Origin: Amycolatopsis palatopharyngis
Lineage (GTDB): Bacteria > Actinomycetota > Actinomycetes > Mycobacteriales > Pseudonocardiaceae
Length of the DNA: 64,000 nt
Direction of reading: 5' to 3'
Assembly (NCBI RefSeq): GCF_003385185.1
Contig: NZ_PQHZ01000020.1
Coordinates: 1 to 64,000 of the forward strand
Below are positions 1 to 8,638 of the stretch, in pieces (position 1 is the first letter of the stretch; each line of letters starts with the position of its first letter). The notes below the pieces were generated by a model. That model searched no databases, was not told where the DNA came from, and was given only the letters and a program-made list of their open reading frames with translations. Made by a program: the position numbers and the translations under genes.

Positions 1-90
1 CAAGCCCGGTGGACCATGCGATGGAAACCCGCATTGAACGCGTTCGCCAACACGTTCGGTGACCGCTGGCCGGGCGCCGAGAAGTACTAA
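1..90 (+). pseudogene. C-terminal end of a mutator/IS256-type transposase (cut by window edge)
   Basis: Frame 1 is open from the first base to TAA at 88-90 and gives 29 residues. They include the segment RWKPALNAF followed by a basic/aromatic tail. This resembles the extreme C-terminus of IS256/mutator transposases, which end in a W..R.K.ALN.F pattern. The body of the gene lies outside the window, so I cannot tell whether it is intact. It indicates that an insertion sequence borders the operon starting at 500. Confidence 0.5.
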
Positions 91-499
91 CCACGAACGC
101 CGAAAACACCGTTCCTGTTACAGACCCACGCCTTTTGAGTTCTATGAGGCGCTGGCCCGTGCTGAAAGCCGCAAGCGATGACGTTCGCGCGAGTCGGCCG
201 CCATTGTGTGCGTTGCTCGCGCGAACGGTGGCGCAGGGCCTAGCGAAACTCGGGATCTCGGCTCCGGAAAAGGAGGTAGCGCACCGGGCTCTGACGCCCA
301 CCGTCGCTCACCAGGGGTTGTGCGCGTGTGGCGAGAATCTGCCATGTGACACTCAGAGGAGTCTCCAGGATCCTCGCCTGCGGTGAGCCATTCGAGTGAT
401 CCGGACGGAGGTGGCTTACACGCGCGGCAGGTATCCGTAGCGTTTCGTCTCCTGCGTGACCTGTCGGCTGACCCGAGAAGTGAAGGACTGGAACGGACG
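91..499. other. Leader region upstream of the six-gene operon, no convincing gene
   Basis: About 400 bases between the transposase tail and the S-adenosylmethionine synthetase. Short open frames exist on both strands but have no family resemblance. The notable structures are a 12-bp perfect inverted repeat (182-227) and a purine-rich AAAAGGAGG (about 267-275) with no start codon at a usable distance. The promoter of the operon is presumably here. I do not recognise a known SAM riboswitch class, although the downstream gene makes SAM. Confidence 0.4.
182..227. repeat. 12-bp perfect inverted repeat (hairpin)
   Basis: CGTTCGCGCGAG at 182-193 is followed by its exact reverse complement CTCGCGCGAACG at 216-227, with a 22-nt loop. 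There is no T-run, so it is not a classical rho-independent terminator. It could be an operator or an RNA hairpin in the operon leader. Confidence 0.5.
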
Positions 500-1759
500 A
501 TGCTCCGCGACCACATCGATCTCGACGGTAGCTACCTAGTTGTGGAGCGAAACGTACCCGCCCCCGGCGATCTTGCCATCGTCGAACGCAAAGGCTTGGG
601 CCATCCGGACACGTTGGCCGACCACTTGGCGGAGTCTCTTTCGCGCGCCTACGGTCGCTACACACGCAGGGAGTTCGGGGTAGTGCTGCACCACAACTTC
701 GACAAGCTGAGCTTGCTGGGCGGTTCCTGCGAAGTTCGATACGGAGCGGGCCGAATGGTTGACCCAGTTCGCGTCCTGGTCAACGGTCGCGTGGCCCGTT
801 CCTGTGGGGGAGTGTCCATCCCCGTCGATGACCTGATCGCCGGGGAGGTGCGTGGGTTCTTCGCCGACCGTATACCTGAGCTGGACGGGCACGTGTCCAT
901 TGAAATGAACGTGACCAGTAATCCCAGTCCCGGTGCTGTGCTGACCGGGCAGGGTTCCACTGACCGGGGGCGGTGGTTCGCGCCGCGGTCGATTGATGAC
1001 CTGCGTGAGCGTCGGCAGTTGCTGGCCAACGACACGAGTCTCGGTACAGGCTGGGCGCCAGAGAACCGGGTGGAGCGTTTCGTAAGAACGCTTACTGATC
1101 ACTTCTCCAGTCCGGATGGGTTTCGGGCGTCCCACCCCTGGTGCGGCTCTGACGTCAAGGTGATGGCTCACGGCGTGGATCGGGAGCTCGATGTGGTGCT
1201 GGCGGTGCCGCAAAAGTGCGAACAGGTGACGAGTCGTGCCGAGTACCTGGAGAACAAGGACGCCGTACTGGCTGAGTGCAGACGGATAGCGGAGCGGAGC
1301 CTGCCCGAGGTAGAGGCACGTTTCCACCTCAACGCCCGTGATCTTCCTGAGCGTGACGAGCTGTATCTGACGTACACGGGATCCTCGATCGAGTCCGGGG
1401 ATGAAGGCGTGGTAGGCCGGGGTAACCGGGTGAACGGCCTGATCACGCCGCTGCGCCCGATGAACGTGGAGGGTGTCAGCGGGAAGAACCCCGTCTACCA
1501 CGTCGGCAAGCTCTACAACGTGGCCGCGGACCGTATCGCCCAGCGCTTGTTTGAGGCGACCGGGGCACCGGCTGAAGTGCACCTGGTCAGCGCTACTGGG
1601 CAGCGCTTGGATCGGCCGTGGCGGATTGTGGTCCGGCTGGCCGAGGGCGGCGATGAGTTGGCCAACGACAAGCTGCGGGCGCTCCTGTTGGAGACTCTCG
1701 ACACCTTCCCGTTGCTCACCGACGAGATCATCTCGGGCGATGGACCAGCGACGGCATGA
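500..1759 (+). CDS. mat: Archaeal-type S-adenosylmethionine synthetase
   Basis: Predicted to make S-adenosylmethionine from methionine and ATP in the cytoplasm. The 419-residue protein matches the archaeal MAT family (COG1812), not the usual bacterial MetK. It has ERKGLGHPDT at about residues 29-38 and a glycine-rich stretch at about 293-330 (GDEGVVGRGNRVNG, then a conserved SGKNPVYHVGKLYN segment). The frame is open upstream to 383, but ATG 500 places the first motif where archaeal MATs have it, so I chose 500. It is the first gene of an operon; its TGA overlaps the next ATG. Actinomycetes normally carry a separate housekeeping metK, so this copy is probably specialised for the pathway encoded by the operon. 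Confidence 0.88.
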   Translation: MLRDHIDLDGSYLVVERNVPAPGDLAIVERKGLGHPDTLADHLAESLSRAYGRYTRREFGVVLHHNFDKLSLLGGSCEVRYGAGRMVDPVRVLVNGRVARSCGGVSIPVDDLIAGEVRGFFADRIPELDGHVSIEMNVTSNPSPGAVLTGQGSTDRGRWFAPRSIDDLRERRQLLANDTSLGTGWAPENRVERFVRTLTDHFSSPDGFRASHPWCGSDVKVMAHGVDRELDVVLAVPQKCEQVTSRAEYLENKDAVLAECRRIAERSLPEVEARFHLNARDLPERDELYLTYTGSSIESGDEGVVGRGNRVNGLITPLRPMNVEGVSGKNPVYHVGKLYNVAADRIAQRLFEATGAPAEVHLVSATGQRLDRPWRIVVRLAEGGDELANDKLRALLLETLDTFPLLTDEIISGDGPATA

Positions 1760-2475
1760 CAAGGCCCGCCGCCACGACATACCTGCTCCGCCACGCACCT
1801 AGTGCATACAGCGTCGACTACCGGGTCAACGGGGATCCAGCGGTCGATGTCCCCCTGACCAGCGACGGGGTTGCCGAATGTCGGGTGGCACGGTGGGCGG
1901 TTCCTAGTGAGAATCTCGGGACATGCGTGACCAGCGCGTTTGGTCGGTGCATACGTACGGCTGAGTGGGTTGTTGCCGGACGAGCTGAGGTGTATGTCGA
2001 TCCACGTCTGAACGAGCTGGACTACGGCGCGTTTGAGGGCGCTGCTTTCCTGGACTACGCGCGTTGGCTCATCGAGCATGGCCCGCACGTTCGGCCGCCA
2101 GGCGCTGGGGAGTCGCAAACCGAGGGGATCGAGCGGATGCTTGCTGGCCTGCGGGGGGTGCTGGAACGGCCGGGGCCGCGTCTTGTCGTTGCTCACGGAC
2201 TGCTCGTCTCGGTGATCCAATGGGCGCAGGCGTTCCCGCAGCAGTCGTTGACTGAGGTGTTTCTGCCTCCGGCGCCGTGCCTGAAGCCGGTGCTTATCGA
2301 CGATGAGGAGCTACAGGTCCTGACAGGTTGGCTGTTATGCGATCTCGCTTCGGCGCAGGACCGCGGCTGGCATGTGGACCTCGGGGTATTCCCGCGAGAA
2401 GCGCAGGCTGCACTTGCTACCGTCGGTACACACGCTTCAGCAAATAGAGACGAGGACGAGGCAACTCATGCATGA
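1756..2475 (+). CDS. Histidine phosphatase (phosphoglycerate mutase-like) family protein
   Basis: The 239-residue protein has the branch-1 histidine phosphatase signature: LLRHAPS with Arg12-His13 near the N-terminus, LDYGAFEG in the middle and VVAHGLLVSV at about residue 145, which supplies the second catalytic His. It should remove or transfer a phosphate through a phospho-His intermediate; the substrate cannot be read from sequence. Its ATG overlaps the stop of the SAM synthetase (ATGA) and its 3' end overlaps serS by 8 nt, so all three are translationally coupled. The kinase at the end of the operon suggests a phosphorylated intermediate is made and then dephosphorylated. Confidence 0.8.
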   Translation: MTRPAATTYLLRHAPSAYSVDYRVNGDPAVDVPLTSDGVAECRVARWAVPSENLGTCVTSAFGRCIRTAEWVVAGRAEVYVDPRLNELDYGAFEGAAFLDYARWLIEHGPHVRPPGAGESQTEGIERMLAGLRGVLERPGPRLVVAHGLLVSVIQWAQAFPQQSLTEVFLPPAPCLKPVLIDDEELQVLTGWLLCDLASAQDRGWHVDLGVFPREAQAALATVGTHASANRDEDEATHA

Positions 2476-3760
2476 TGCCCGCACCCTGCTCGACCTGGGC
2501 GAGGACGCTGTTCGCTCCTTGGCTAGGCGGGGCTACACACTCGACCTGACCACGATCGAGGATCTTTTCACGCGCCGGAACTCCTCGATCAAGAGCGCGG
2601 ATGAGTTGCGGGCCGAGTCCAAGAAGGTCGCGGCCGAGGTGGGCAAGACCGCCAAGGCCGGCGACGACACGACCGAGCTGAAGGAGCGTGCCCGAGCACT
2701 CAAGGATCGGGTACGCGAGCTCGAGGAAGAGCAGGAGAAGGTCGAAGGCGAGCTGCGCGAGATCCTGCTGACGATCCCGAACTTCCCAGCCGACGATGTG
2801 CCCGACGGTGCCTCCGAAGACTTCAACGTCGAGGTGCGCAAACACGGCACCCCGCCGAGCTTCAGCTTCGACCCCAAAGACCACGTGGACTTGGGTGAAG
2901 CGATGGGCATTTTCGACTTCGGTCGGGCCGCGAAACTCTCGGGTTCACGGTTCAGCGTCACGCGTGGGCCCGGCGCGGTGCTGGAACGGGCGCTGGCGAC
3001 GTTCTTTCTGAATCTGCATACGGGTCGTCACGACTATCAGGAGATCGGTGTTCCCAACCTGGTGAACCGGGCCACCATGACTGGAACCGGTCAGTTGCCC
3101 AAGTTCGAGGACGACCTGTTCCGTACCGGGGTGGCCGATCGGGAGCTGTTTTTGATCCCGACCGCCGAAGTGCCGTTGACGAACCTGCACGCTGACGAGA
3201 TTCTGCCGTCGGAAGCACTGCCCTACGCCTATACCTCGTGGACTCCGTGCTTCCGTTCTGAGGCCGGGTCGTATGGCCGGGACACGCGCGGCATCCTGCG
3301 GTTGCACCAGTTCTCGAAGGTCGAGTTGGTGCGAATTGTGCGTCCTGAGGAGTCCCGTGCCGAGCTGGAGACGATGCTCGGACACGCCGAAGTGTGCCTG
3401 AAGGAACTCGGGCTGGCCTATCGAGTTGTGGCGTTGGCCGCTGGAGATCTGGGCTTTGGTGCCACGTTCACTTACGACATCGAGGTGTGGTTGCCTAGCC
3501 AGGGCACCTATCGCGAGATCAGCTCGTGCTCGGACTGCGGCACCTTCCAAGCCCGGCGAGCGGCGATTCGCACCAAGACGAAGGACGGTAAGCGTGGGCT
3601 GGCTGCGACGTTGAACGGGTCGGGCCTGCCGATCGGGCGGACGCTGGCCGCGCTGCTGGAGCAGAACCAGCAGCACGACGGCTCGGTGGTCGTTCCCGAG
3701 GTGCTGGTGCCGTTCACCGGCTTCCGTCGCCTCGCAGCTGACGGCACTCCCGAGTCGTAG
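2468..3760 (+). CDS. serS: Seryl-tRNA synthetase
   Basis: Class II synthetase that charges tRNA-Ser with serine. The 430-residue protein has the N-terminal two-helix coiled-coil arm (about residues 30-110), motif 2 (FRSEAGSYGRDTRG, from about 262) and motif 3 (NGSGLPIGRTLAALLE, from about 382). All core elements look intact. The start ATG 2468 is inside the end of the phosphatase gene and preceded by a GA-rich ribosome site at about 2453-2461. It sits within a specialised operon, so it is probably a second copy. It may supply seryl-tRNA to a biosynthetic step, as in valanimycin synthesis, or be a resistant copy, as in albomycin producers. Those precedents are known; their relevance here is inference. 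Confidence 0.92.
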   Translation: MHDARTLLDLGEDAVRSLARRGYTLDLTTIEDLFTRRNSSIKSADELRAESKKVAAEVGKTAKAGDDTTELKERARALKDRVRELEEEQEKVEGELREILLTIPNFPADDVPDGASEDFNVEVRKHGTPPSFSFDPKDHVDLGEAMGIFDFGRAAKLSGSRFSVTRGPGAVLERALATFFLNLHTGRHDYQEIGVPNLVNRATMTGTGQLPKFEDDLFRTGVADRELFLIPTAEVPLTNLHADEILPSEALPYAYTSWTPCFRSEAGSYGRDTRGILRLHQFSKVELVRIVRPEESRAELETMLGHAEVCLKELGLAYRVVALAAGDLGFGATFTYDIEVWLPSQGTYREISSCSDCGTFQARRAAIRTKTKDGKRGLAATLNGSGLPIGRTLAALLEQNQQHDGSVVVPEVLVPFTGFRRLAADGTPES

Positions 3761-3764
3761 TCCG

Positions 3765-4787
3765 ATGCTCGTCGGCGTCTGCGACTTCCCCGGCGACTAC
3801 GCATTTCCGCCAGCTGGCTATGGCGGGATCGAGCGATGGCTGTGGGCGGTAGCCGTAGGCGCACGCGCCGCTGGAGCTGACGTGCACCTGCTCGGTCCGC
3901 ACTGGCGGCCGGAACTGGCGGACGAGTGGCACGTGTGGCCGACCCGGCTGGAGGACGTGACACCGGGGTGCCAGGAGGCCCGCAAGCTGCGCGACGCCAG
4001 CTATGACCTCCTCGTGGTCGGCCACGAGTACCCGTCGCTACCTGCCTGGCGGTCGGTATGGGAGACGCTGGACGCCGATGTCGCCACATTCCAGCATTGG
4101 CCGTACTTCGAACATCGCACCGATGCCTTCGACGGGCTGCGATCGCGGCTGTACTGCTACTCGGAGCAGATGCGGCAGCGATACGCGGAGCATCTGCCCA
4201 TTGCAGAGTTGGCTGTGCATCTCGGTCTGAATGAAGCCGAGTTACCGGCCCGCGGGGAGGGCGAGCTGCTGTGGATGGGCCGTATTGACCGGCAGAAGGC
4301 TCCACACCTGGCGATCCGTGCTGCCGGGCTCCTCGGGCAGCGCATCACCGTCGCCGGACCGGTGTTCGATGCCGACTACGTGGACGCCTACCGCGAGGTG
4401 TTCGGAGCGGAGCACGTGCGCATGGTCGGCGAGGTCGGAGGCGAGGCCAAGATGCATCTGCTGGCCGATGCGAGTGCGTTCGTCTATACCTGCGCCCCCA
4501 ACTACATCGAGGCGGGAGCCGCATCGTTCGGTGAAGCACTACGCGCGGGAACACCAGTCGCCGCACTGGCCTGGCAGACAGGCACCTGCGCTCATGCCGC
4601 CCTTTGCGAGCACACTGGCAGCATCGCCCAGGTTCACCATGACGCCGACGACGCCATCGCTGCAAAAGCGCTCAGTGACGCGATTGAACAAGTGCTACCG
4701 TCCCGCGCTCGGGAGGTGCAGGAAATCGGACTGAGCCGTTTTGACCCGGCCGCGCATTTCCACGCACTCGCTACACGCCCATGCTGA
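3765..4787 (+). CDS. GT4-family glycosyltransferase
   Basis: The 340-residue protein has the two-domain GT-B layout. The N-terminus contains GYGGIERW, typical of the acceptor side. The C-terminal domain begins near GELLWMGRIDRQKAPHLA and carries the E-x7-E type segment EAGAASFGEALRAGTP, which binds the nucleotide-sugar donor. It should transfer a sugar to an unknown small acceptor. It lies 4 nt after serS and overlaps the next gene by 7 nt, so it belongs to the operon. The first residues resemble those of soluble GT4 enzymes; there is no signal peptide or membrane segment. Confidence 0.82.
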   Translation: MLVGVCDFPGDYAFPPAGYGGIERWLWAVAVGARAAGADVHLLGPHWRPELADEWHVWPTRLEDVTPGCQEARKLRDASYDLLVVGHEYPSLPAWRSVWETLDADVATFQHWPYFEHRTDAFDGLRSRLYCYSEQMRQRYAEHLPIAELAVHLGLNEAELPARGEGELLWMGRIDRQKAPHLAIRAAGLLGQRITVAGPVFDADYVDAYREVFGAEHVRMVGEVGGEAKMHLLADASAFVYTCAPNYIEAGAASFGEALRAGTPVAALAWQTGTCAHAALCEHTGSIAQVHHDADDAIAAKALSDAIEQVLPSRAREVQEIGLSRFDPAAHFHALATRPC

Positions 4788-5779
4788 CCGGCCGTTCCGC
4801 CGAACTGCTGGCAGCACTCCAGCAAACCTTCCCGACCTGGAAGTGCACCCTGGACGGCGATCAGGTGACCCTCGTCTACGGACGCGTCACGAACGCGTTC
4901 CGGCCACCACGGCGCTCGCCGTCGTTGCCCGAGATGCTTACGACCCTCACGGAGGCCTGTACTGCCCACGGCATCCAACGACACCACCCGCTGCCGCTTC
5001 GCGGACTCGAGGACGCCGAGCTGACCTTCTCCGCTGTCCAGGCTCTCGACCCGTACCTCAAACACACCCAGCATCACGTCCATGCGCACGGCTTCCTCCC
5101 ACAACCGGTCGTGCGCTTCACCGGCGAGCGTGACGAGCACGGCGCATTGTTACCGGGTTTCGCGACCTCCTTCGTCAACGTCTCGATCGTCGAGCCGATC
5201 GCAACGGTCCGCGAGCACGCCACCCTCATCGACGCCTGGATCGGCGTTCTCTCACGTCTCGGCTTCCACGCCCAACACCTCACCATCAGCGGCAAGCTCC
5301 CCGTCTGGCATCGCGCAGCGGTCGCTGGGATCACCCTGCGGATCCACCATGAGAGCCGGGAACTTGGGGACGCCGTGCTGCTGTGGAACCGCGAGAACCC
5401 GTCGAAACTGGCTACTGATATCGGCTCCGGCCTGGAACGGATGGCCTGGCTACTCACCCAACGCGACTGGGACCAGGTCGTATACGGCACCCTGGCTGAG
5501 CACGTGAGCCTTCGCGTCCTCGACGCTGTCCGAACCGCGACCCTCATTGTCGGCTCCGGCATCGACCTGGCCCCACGCGGCCCCGGCAACGCCATTCGCC
5601 GTTTGCTCCGCCGCGAAGTCACGTGCCAGGGCAGCCTTGGATTGAGTCGAATCGTCCGATGGGCACATGCCTACTGGACCGGGATTGCCCCACTGCCAAT
5701 GCCGTGGGCCGAGGTCTGCCGCATCCTCGACTCGGAATTACTCGACTACTCGGCAACCGGTGCCGCATGGCCCCACTAA
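4781..5779 (+). CDS. Alanyl-tRNA synthetase-like protein (catalytic-domain homologue)
   Basis: This 332-residue protein resembles the catalytic part of alanyl-tRNA synthetase. It has GSGLERMAWLLTQ (motif 3, about residues 214-226) and GPGNAIRRLLRREV (about 267-280), the counterpart of the GYVLRRLLRR element of AlaRS. The first half is more divergent: I cannot find the usual motif 2 or the N-terminal R-HN region with confidence. It lacks the editing and C-Ala domains, since full AlaRS is about 870-900 residues. So it is unlikely to be the housekeeping AlaRS. It may activate an amino or carboxylic acid for a small-molecule step. It overlaps its neighbours on both sides and must be co-translated with the glycosyltransferase and the kinase. 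Confidence 0.68.
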   Translation: MLTGRSAELLAALQQTFPTWKCTLDGDQVTLVYGRVTNAFRPPRRSPSLPEMLTTLTEACTAHGIQRHHPLPLRGLEDAELTFSAVQALDPYLKHTQHHVHAHGFLPQPVVRFTGERDEHGALLPGFATSFVNVSIVEPIATVREHATLIDAWIGVLSRLGFHAQHLTISGKLPVWHRAAVAGITLRIHHESRELGDAVLLWNRENPSKLATDIGSGLERMAWLLTQRDWDQVVYGTLAEHVSLRVLDAVRTATLIVGSGIDLAPRGPGNAIRRLLRREVTCQGSLGLSRIVRWAHAYWTGIAPLPMPWAEVCRILDSELLDYSATGAAWPH

Positions 5780-6678
5780 GCCCGGGCCTTCCGACGGGAG
5801 CGCGCCAGCGGCTTGTCGAGCACTACGGCTCGTCAATCCGTACCTGGTTGGGCGATGTCGAGGACAACGTCGCGGCCACTGCTTCCAGCTGCGACATCAC
5901 CGTCGACGGATTCCACGATGCCGGGTGGGCCTCCGTGGTCGGCGTCGGACGCTTCACGACTGGACAGCCCGTCATTCTGAAGGCGATTCCCGACTCGGAC
6001 CGCTACCAGCAAGAACGAGCAGCTCTCACGCACTGGGGAGGGCACAGCGCAAGTCGCCTGATTAGCTCCGACGATACGACTCAGATCCTCCTAATTGAAC
6101 TCGTCGGAAGTGCGGCGGGTGGATCGCCACGGCCGGACGATCACATCGAACGAATCGCAGATGCGCTGCCACAACTACACGAGGTCGAAGTTAAATCCTG
6201 CACTCCGGTCCCAACCCTTCGCGGCTACTACGTTCGAACAGTTCTGCCAAGGATTGAGCGACGCGCGTCCCGATTCGGCGAGGCTGTCGGCGAACGAAAC
6301 GTTCGGTTGGCCCTCGACCTGGGCGCCGATCTATGTGCGACATCGAATCAGCGCGCGATGCTGCATGCCGACCTCTACGCTGAGAACATCCTGTTCGACT
6401 CAAACCTGACTCCGGTCTTCATCGACCCGCACCCCAAGGTGGGTTCCCCGGCTTTCGACTGGGCGTTCTGGTGCGTCTACTACCGTCAAGACGGCGAATT
6501 TGCCACCAGGATACGACTCTGCCGATCACGAGTGCCTGGGCTGCACGACGAGGTACTGGCGTGGTCACTGACACTGGCCGTGGACGGCGCCTTGTACTAC
6601 AAAGCGAATGACGAAACAAATGTCGCAGCAATGCAATTGGTCATCTCCTCACCCGAGTTGGCCAGCTTGCCCACTTAG
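5767..6678 (+). CDS. Aminoglycoside phosphotransferase (APH/choline kinase-like) family kinase
   Basis: The 303-residue protein has the APH catalytic loop HADLYAEN (about residues 199-206) and the metal-binding segment FIDPHPKVGSPAFDW (about 218-232). It should phosphorylate a hydroxyl on a small molecule using ATP or GTP. ATG 5767 lies within the end of the preceding gene (13-nt overlap); the frame is open further upstream but that part only shadows the previous gene. It is the last gene of the operon that begins at 500. It could be a biosynthetic kinase or a self-resistance enzyme; the sequence does not decide. Confidence 0.75.
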   Translation: MAPLSPGLPTGARQRLVEHYGSSIRTWLGDVEDNVAATASSCDITVDGFHDAGWASVVGVGRFTTGQPVILKAIPDSDRYQQERAALTHWGGHSASRLISSDDTTQILLIELVGSAAGGSPRPDDHIERIADALPQLHEVEVKSCTPVPTLRGYYVRTVLPRIERRASRFGEAVGERNVRLALDLGADLCATSNQRAMLHADLYAENILFDSNLTPVFIDPHPKVGSPAFDWAFWCVYYRQDGEFATRIRLCRSRVPGLHDEVLAWSLTLAVDGALYYKANDETNVAAMQLVISSPELASLPT

Positions 6679-6772
6679 ATAACAGGGCAAACGTCTGGTG
6701 ACGACCCCAGCAAGGGGTTCGCCGCCGCAGACTGATACGCGGAGCCGCAAGCGCCGTCAGACATCTGAATTG

Positions 6773-7204
6773 CTAGCTGGCCCAGGCGCGCCAGAAGGGA
6801 GTTTGTTCGTCAGCAGGGGCCAGGAGAGCGTCTTTGAGTGTGCGTGGTCGCACGTCGGACTCAGCGAGGTCGTCTACGGGACACCAGTGAAATTCCAGGT
6901 GGGCTTCCTGGCTGGTGGGTTCGCTGTCGGCGAGGTCGACCTCGAACACGAAGTTGAGTTCGTGGTGGGTGGTGTCGTCTTCGATGTATCCGTGTTCGAC
7001 GACACCGAGGAACCTCGCAATCGTGGCCTCGGTCCCGAGTTCTTCCGTGATCTCGCGGATGAGGGCGGGTTCGACCCGCTCGCCGGGTTCGACATGACCG
7101 CCGGGCAGGAACGACCAGGACTTCGTGCGTTGCGTGGCGAGCAGCAGGTGTCCGTCCCGTCGGATGACGGCCCTCGCGATGATTTCCGTGGCAGCCGCGC
7201 CCAT
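6773..7204 (-). CDS. NUDIX hydrolase
   Basis: The 143-residue protein has a complete NUDIX box at residues 35-57 (GG-x5-E-x5-L-x-RE-x-TEELG), so it should hydrolyse a nucleoside-diphosphate-linked substrate. I start it at ATG 7204, which has AAAGG seven bases upstream; the longer open frame has no family match. It is convergent with the six-gene operon. NUDIX proteins occur both next to small-molecule clusters and on actinomycete integrative elements (Pif of pSAM2), and either explanation fits here. Confidence 0.88.
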   Translation of the reverse strand: MGAAATEIIARAVIRRDGHLLLATQRTKSWSFLPGGHVEPGERVEPALIREITEELGTEATIARFLGVVEHGYIEDDTTHHELNFVFEVDLADSEPTSQEAHLEFHWCPVDDLAESDVRPRTLKDALLAPADEQTPFWRAWAS

Positions 7205-7246
7205 GTGTGGCCTTTCGTGTCGTTGGTGCCATCTAGTGTCCAGCTT

Positions 7247-7880
7247 GTGACTGTTGCGGATCTTACGGTCGATCAAGTGGTGGCTGCGGTGGAGCGGCTG
7301 TTGCCGGAGGCAGTTCCCGTCCGTCCTGTGGGCGTATTGCGTAAGGGGCGTAGCCATACGTCATGAGTATTGGACTCCGGTCTCGGGCGGCTGGTCGGCA
7401 AGGTAGGGCTGCATGGCGATAAAGCTGTCGCGCTGAGACGGCTCGATGAGCATCGTCGGGTGTGGGAGCACGGTGTGCCGGTGCCGAGGCTGCTGGGTTT
7501 CACGGGCGCCAGCAGTGCGGTGGGTGATCGGTTGTTGATTGTCGCTGAGTATCTGCCCGGTCGCGATGCCGAGGATTCGCGTTCGTTGCCTTCAGCAGTT
7601 ATGGGCGACGTGATGTACTCCGCAGGGGCCGCTCTGGCGGGCTTGCACGGCGTTCCAGTGGCGTGCTTCGGCGATTCGGACAGTGGGCTGGGCCGGGGTT
7701 TCGCCACCTGGGACGCTGCGATCTCGTCGCGTGTCGAGTTGCTCGCTCGCGCCTACAGAGCGCAGAGCGGGTCTTTGGACGGCGACGTGGAGCGATTGGT
7801 CGCCGCCGGCCTGGTGTTGCTGGGTCGGCTCGCCGACGAGGTATCTGCCGTTGTGCGTCCGGCGCACGGGGAAGATGCTG
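7247..7880 (+). pseudogene. Frameshifted and truncated aminoglycoside-phosphotransferase-like gene
   Basis: Two frames together look like the N-terminal lobe of an APH kinase. The first (from GTG 7247) gives VADLTVDQVVAAVERLLP and ends at TGA about 7366. The second (from about 7370) continues with GKVGLHGDKAVALRRLDEH and GVPVPRLLGF, then LLIVAEYLPGRD and AGAALAGLHGVPV. The sequence loses resemblance at about 7880, before the HGDLHxxN catalytic loop. It is therefore broken by a frameshift and missing its catalytic half. It is a different lineage from the intact kinase at 5767. Confidence 0.6.
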
Positions 7881-8034
7881 GTTTACACCCAGCACAACGT
7901 CAACGCTGTCGCCCTCATCCCACGCATGTGCGGTGTACTTCTTGCCTCCGGCGTGACCGACGAAGATGGCCCCGCGCACGCAGACGCCCTGCGCGAGCCG
8001 TCAGATTCCAGGCGAGTCGAACGTACGTGCGAAC

Positions 8035-8409
8035 ATGGTAGTTTGCCGACGTGACTCCGCTGCCTTCACCTCCGCGCCGGACGGCGCGCTGCGCTACCGA
8101 GTCGGTCAGGCTGGCACGACGATCGCCGTCCTTCCTGCCACCTGCAAAGGCGGAGGGCACATCGTCGTTTCAGGAGTCAACAGAGCTATCTCTGCCGGGG
8201 GCGAGGTCCGCGTGGACTGCCCCGCCTGCGCCGCGACGCCCGGAGTCGACGCGAGCTGGCTGTTGACGGATGTCATCACCCTCCCAGCGCGTGAACGGGC
8301 TGTTGATCACGGCACACCTGCCTACCTCGGACCGATCGCCGCCCGCACGCGGTGGATGAGGTCGTCGTACGGTTGGTCGTCCAGCTCGGCACGACCGAGG
8401 CTGGCGTGA
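8035..8409 (+). CDS. Small hypothetical protein, possible zinc-binding
   Basis: An open frame of up to 124 residues from ATG 8035. The middle part looks like a real protein: VGQAGTTIAVLPATCKGGGH, then a glycine-rich stretch, then VDCPACA. One Cys and the CPAC pair could bind zinc. The last 30 or so residues are low-complexity Arg/Ser and look out of frame, so the gene may be damaged near 8330. No ribosome site is evident. I do not recognise a family. Confidence 0.35.
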   Translation: MVVCRRDSAAFTSAPDGALRYRVGQAGTTIAVLPATCKGGGHIVVSGVNRAISAGGEVRVDCPACAATPGVDASWLLTDVITLPARERAVDHGTPAYLGPIAARTRWMRSSYGWSSSSARPRLA

Positions 8410-8638
8410 CTGCTGGTGGGTCGACCTGGACGTCCTCTTCCGGCCGGCGGACGCACCACGGCACGTCATCGTGACCGGGCTGGACCTCACGGGCCTGGTC
8501 CCCGGTCAACTACACGGCCGTTTCTCGAGGGTGGAGGTTAGCCCGGTGTTGCCCCTGATCAACAGCCGAATCACGTAATCCAGAGCGACTTACGCCTGAC
8601 AAGTATTGCCCGGAGGACGCCCGGTGTCCGAGTCGCCT
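8410..8638. other. Degenerate coding remnant between hypothetical gene and hsdM
   Basis: A plus-strand frame from 8414 to the TAA at 8576-8578 reads WWVDLDVLFRPADAP and then HVIVTGLDLTGLVPG, which has protein-like composition but no start codon. It is probably the end of the damaged gene before it, shifted in frame. Nothing else is recognised. Confidence 0.3.
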
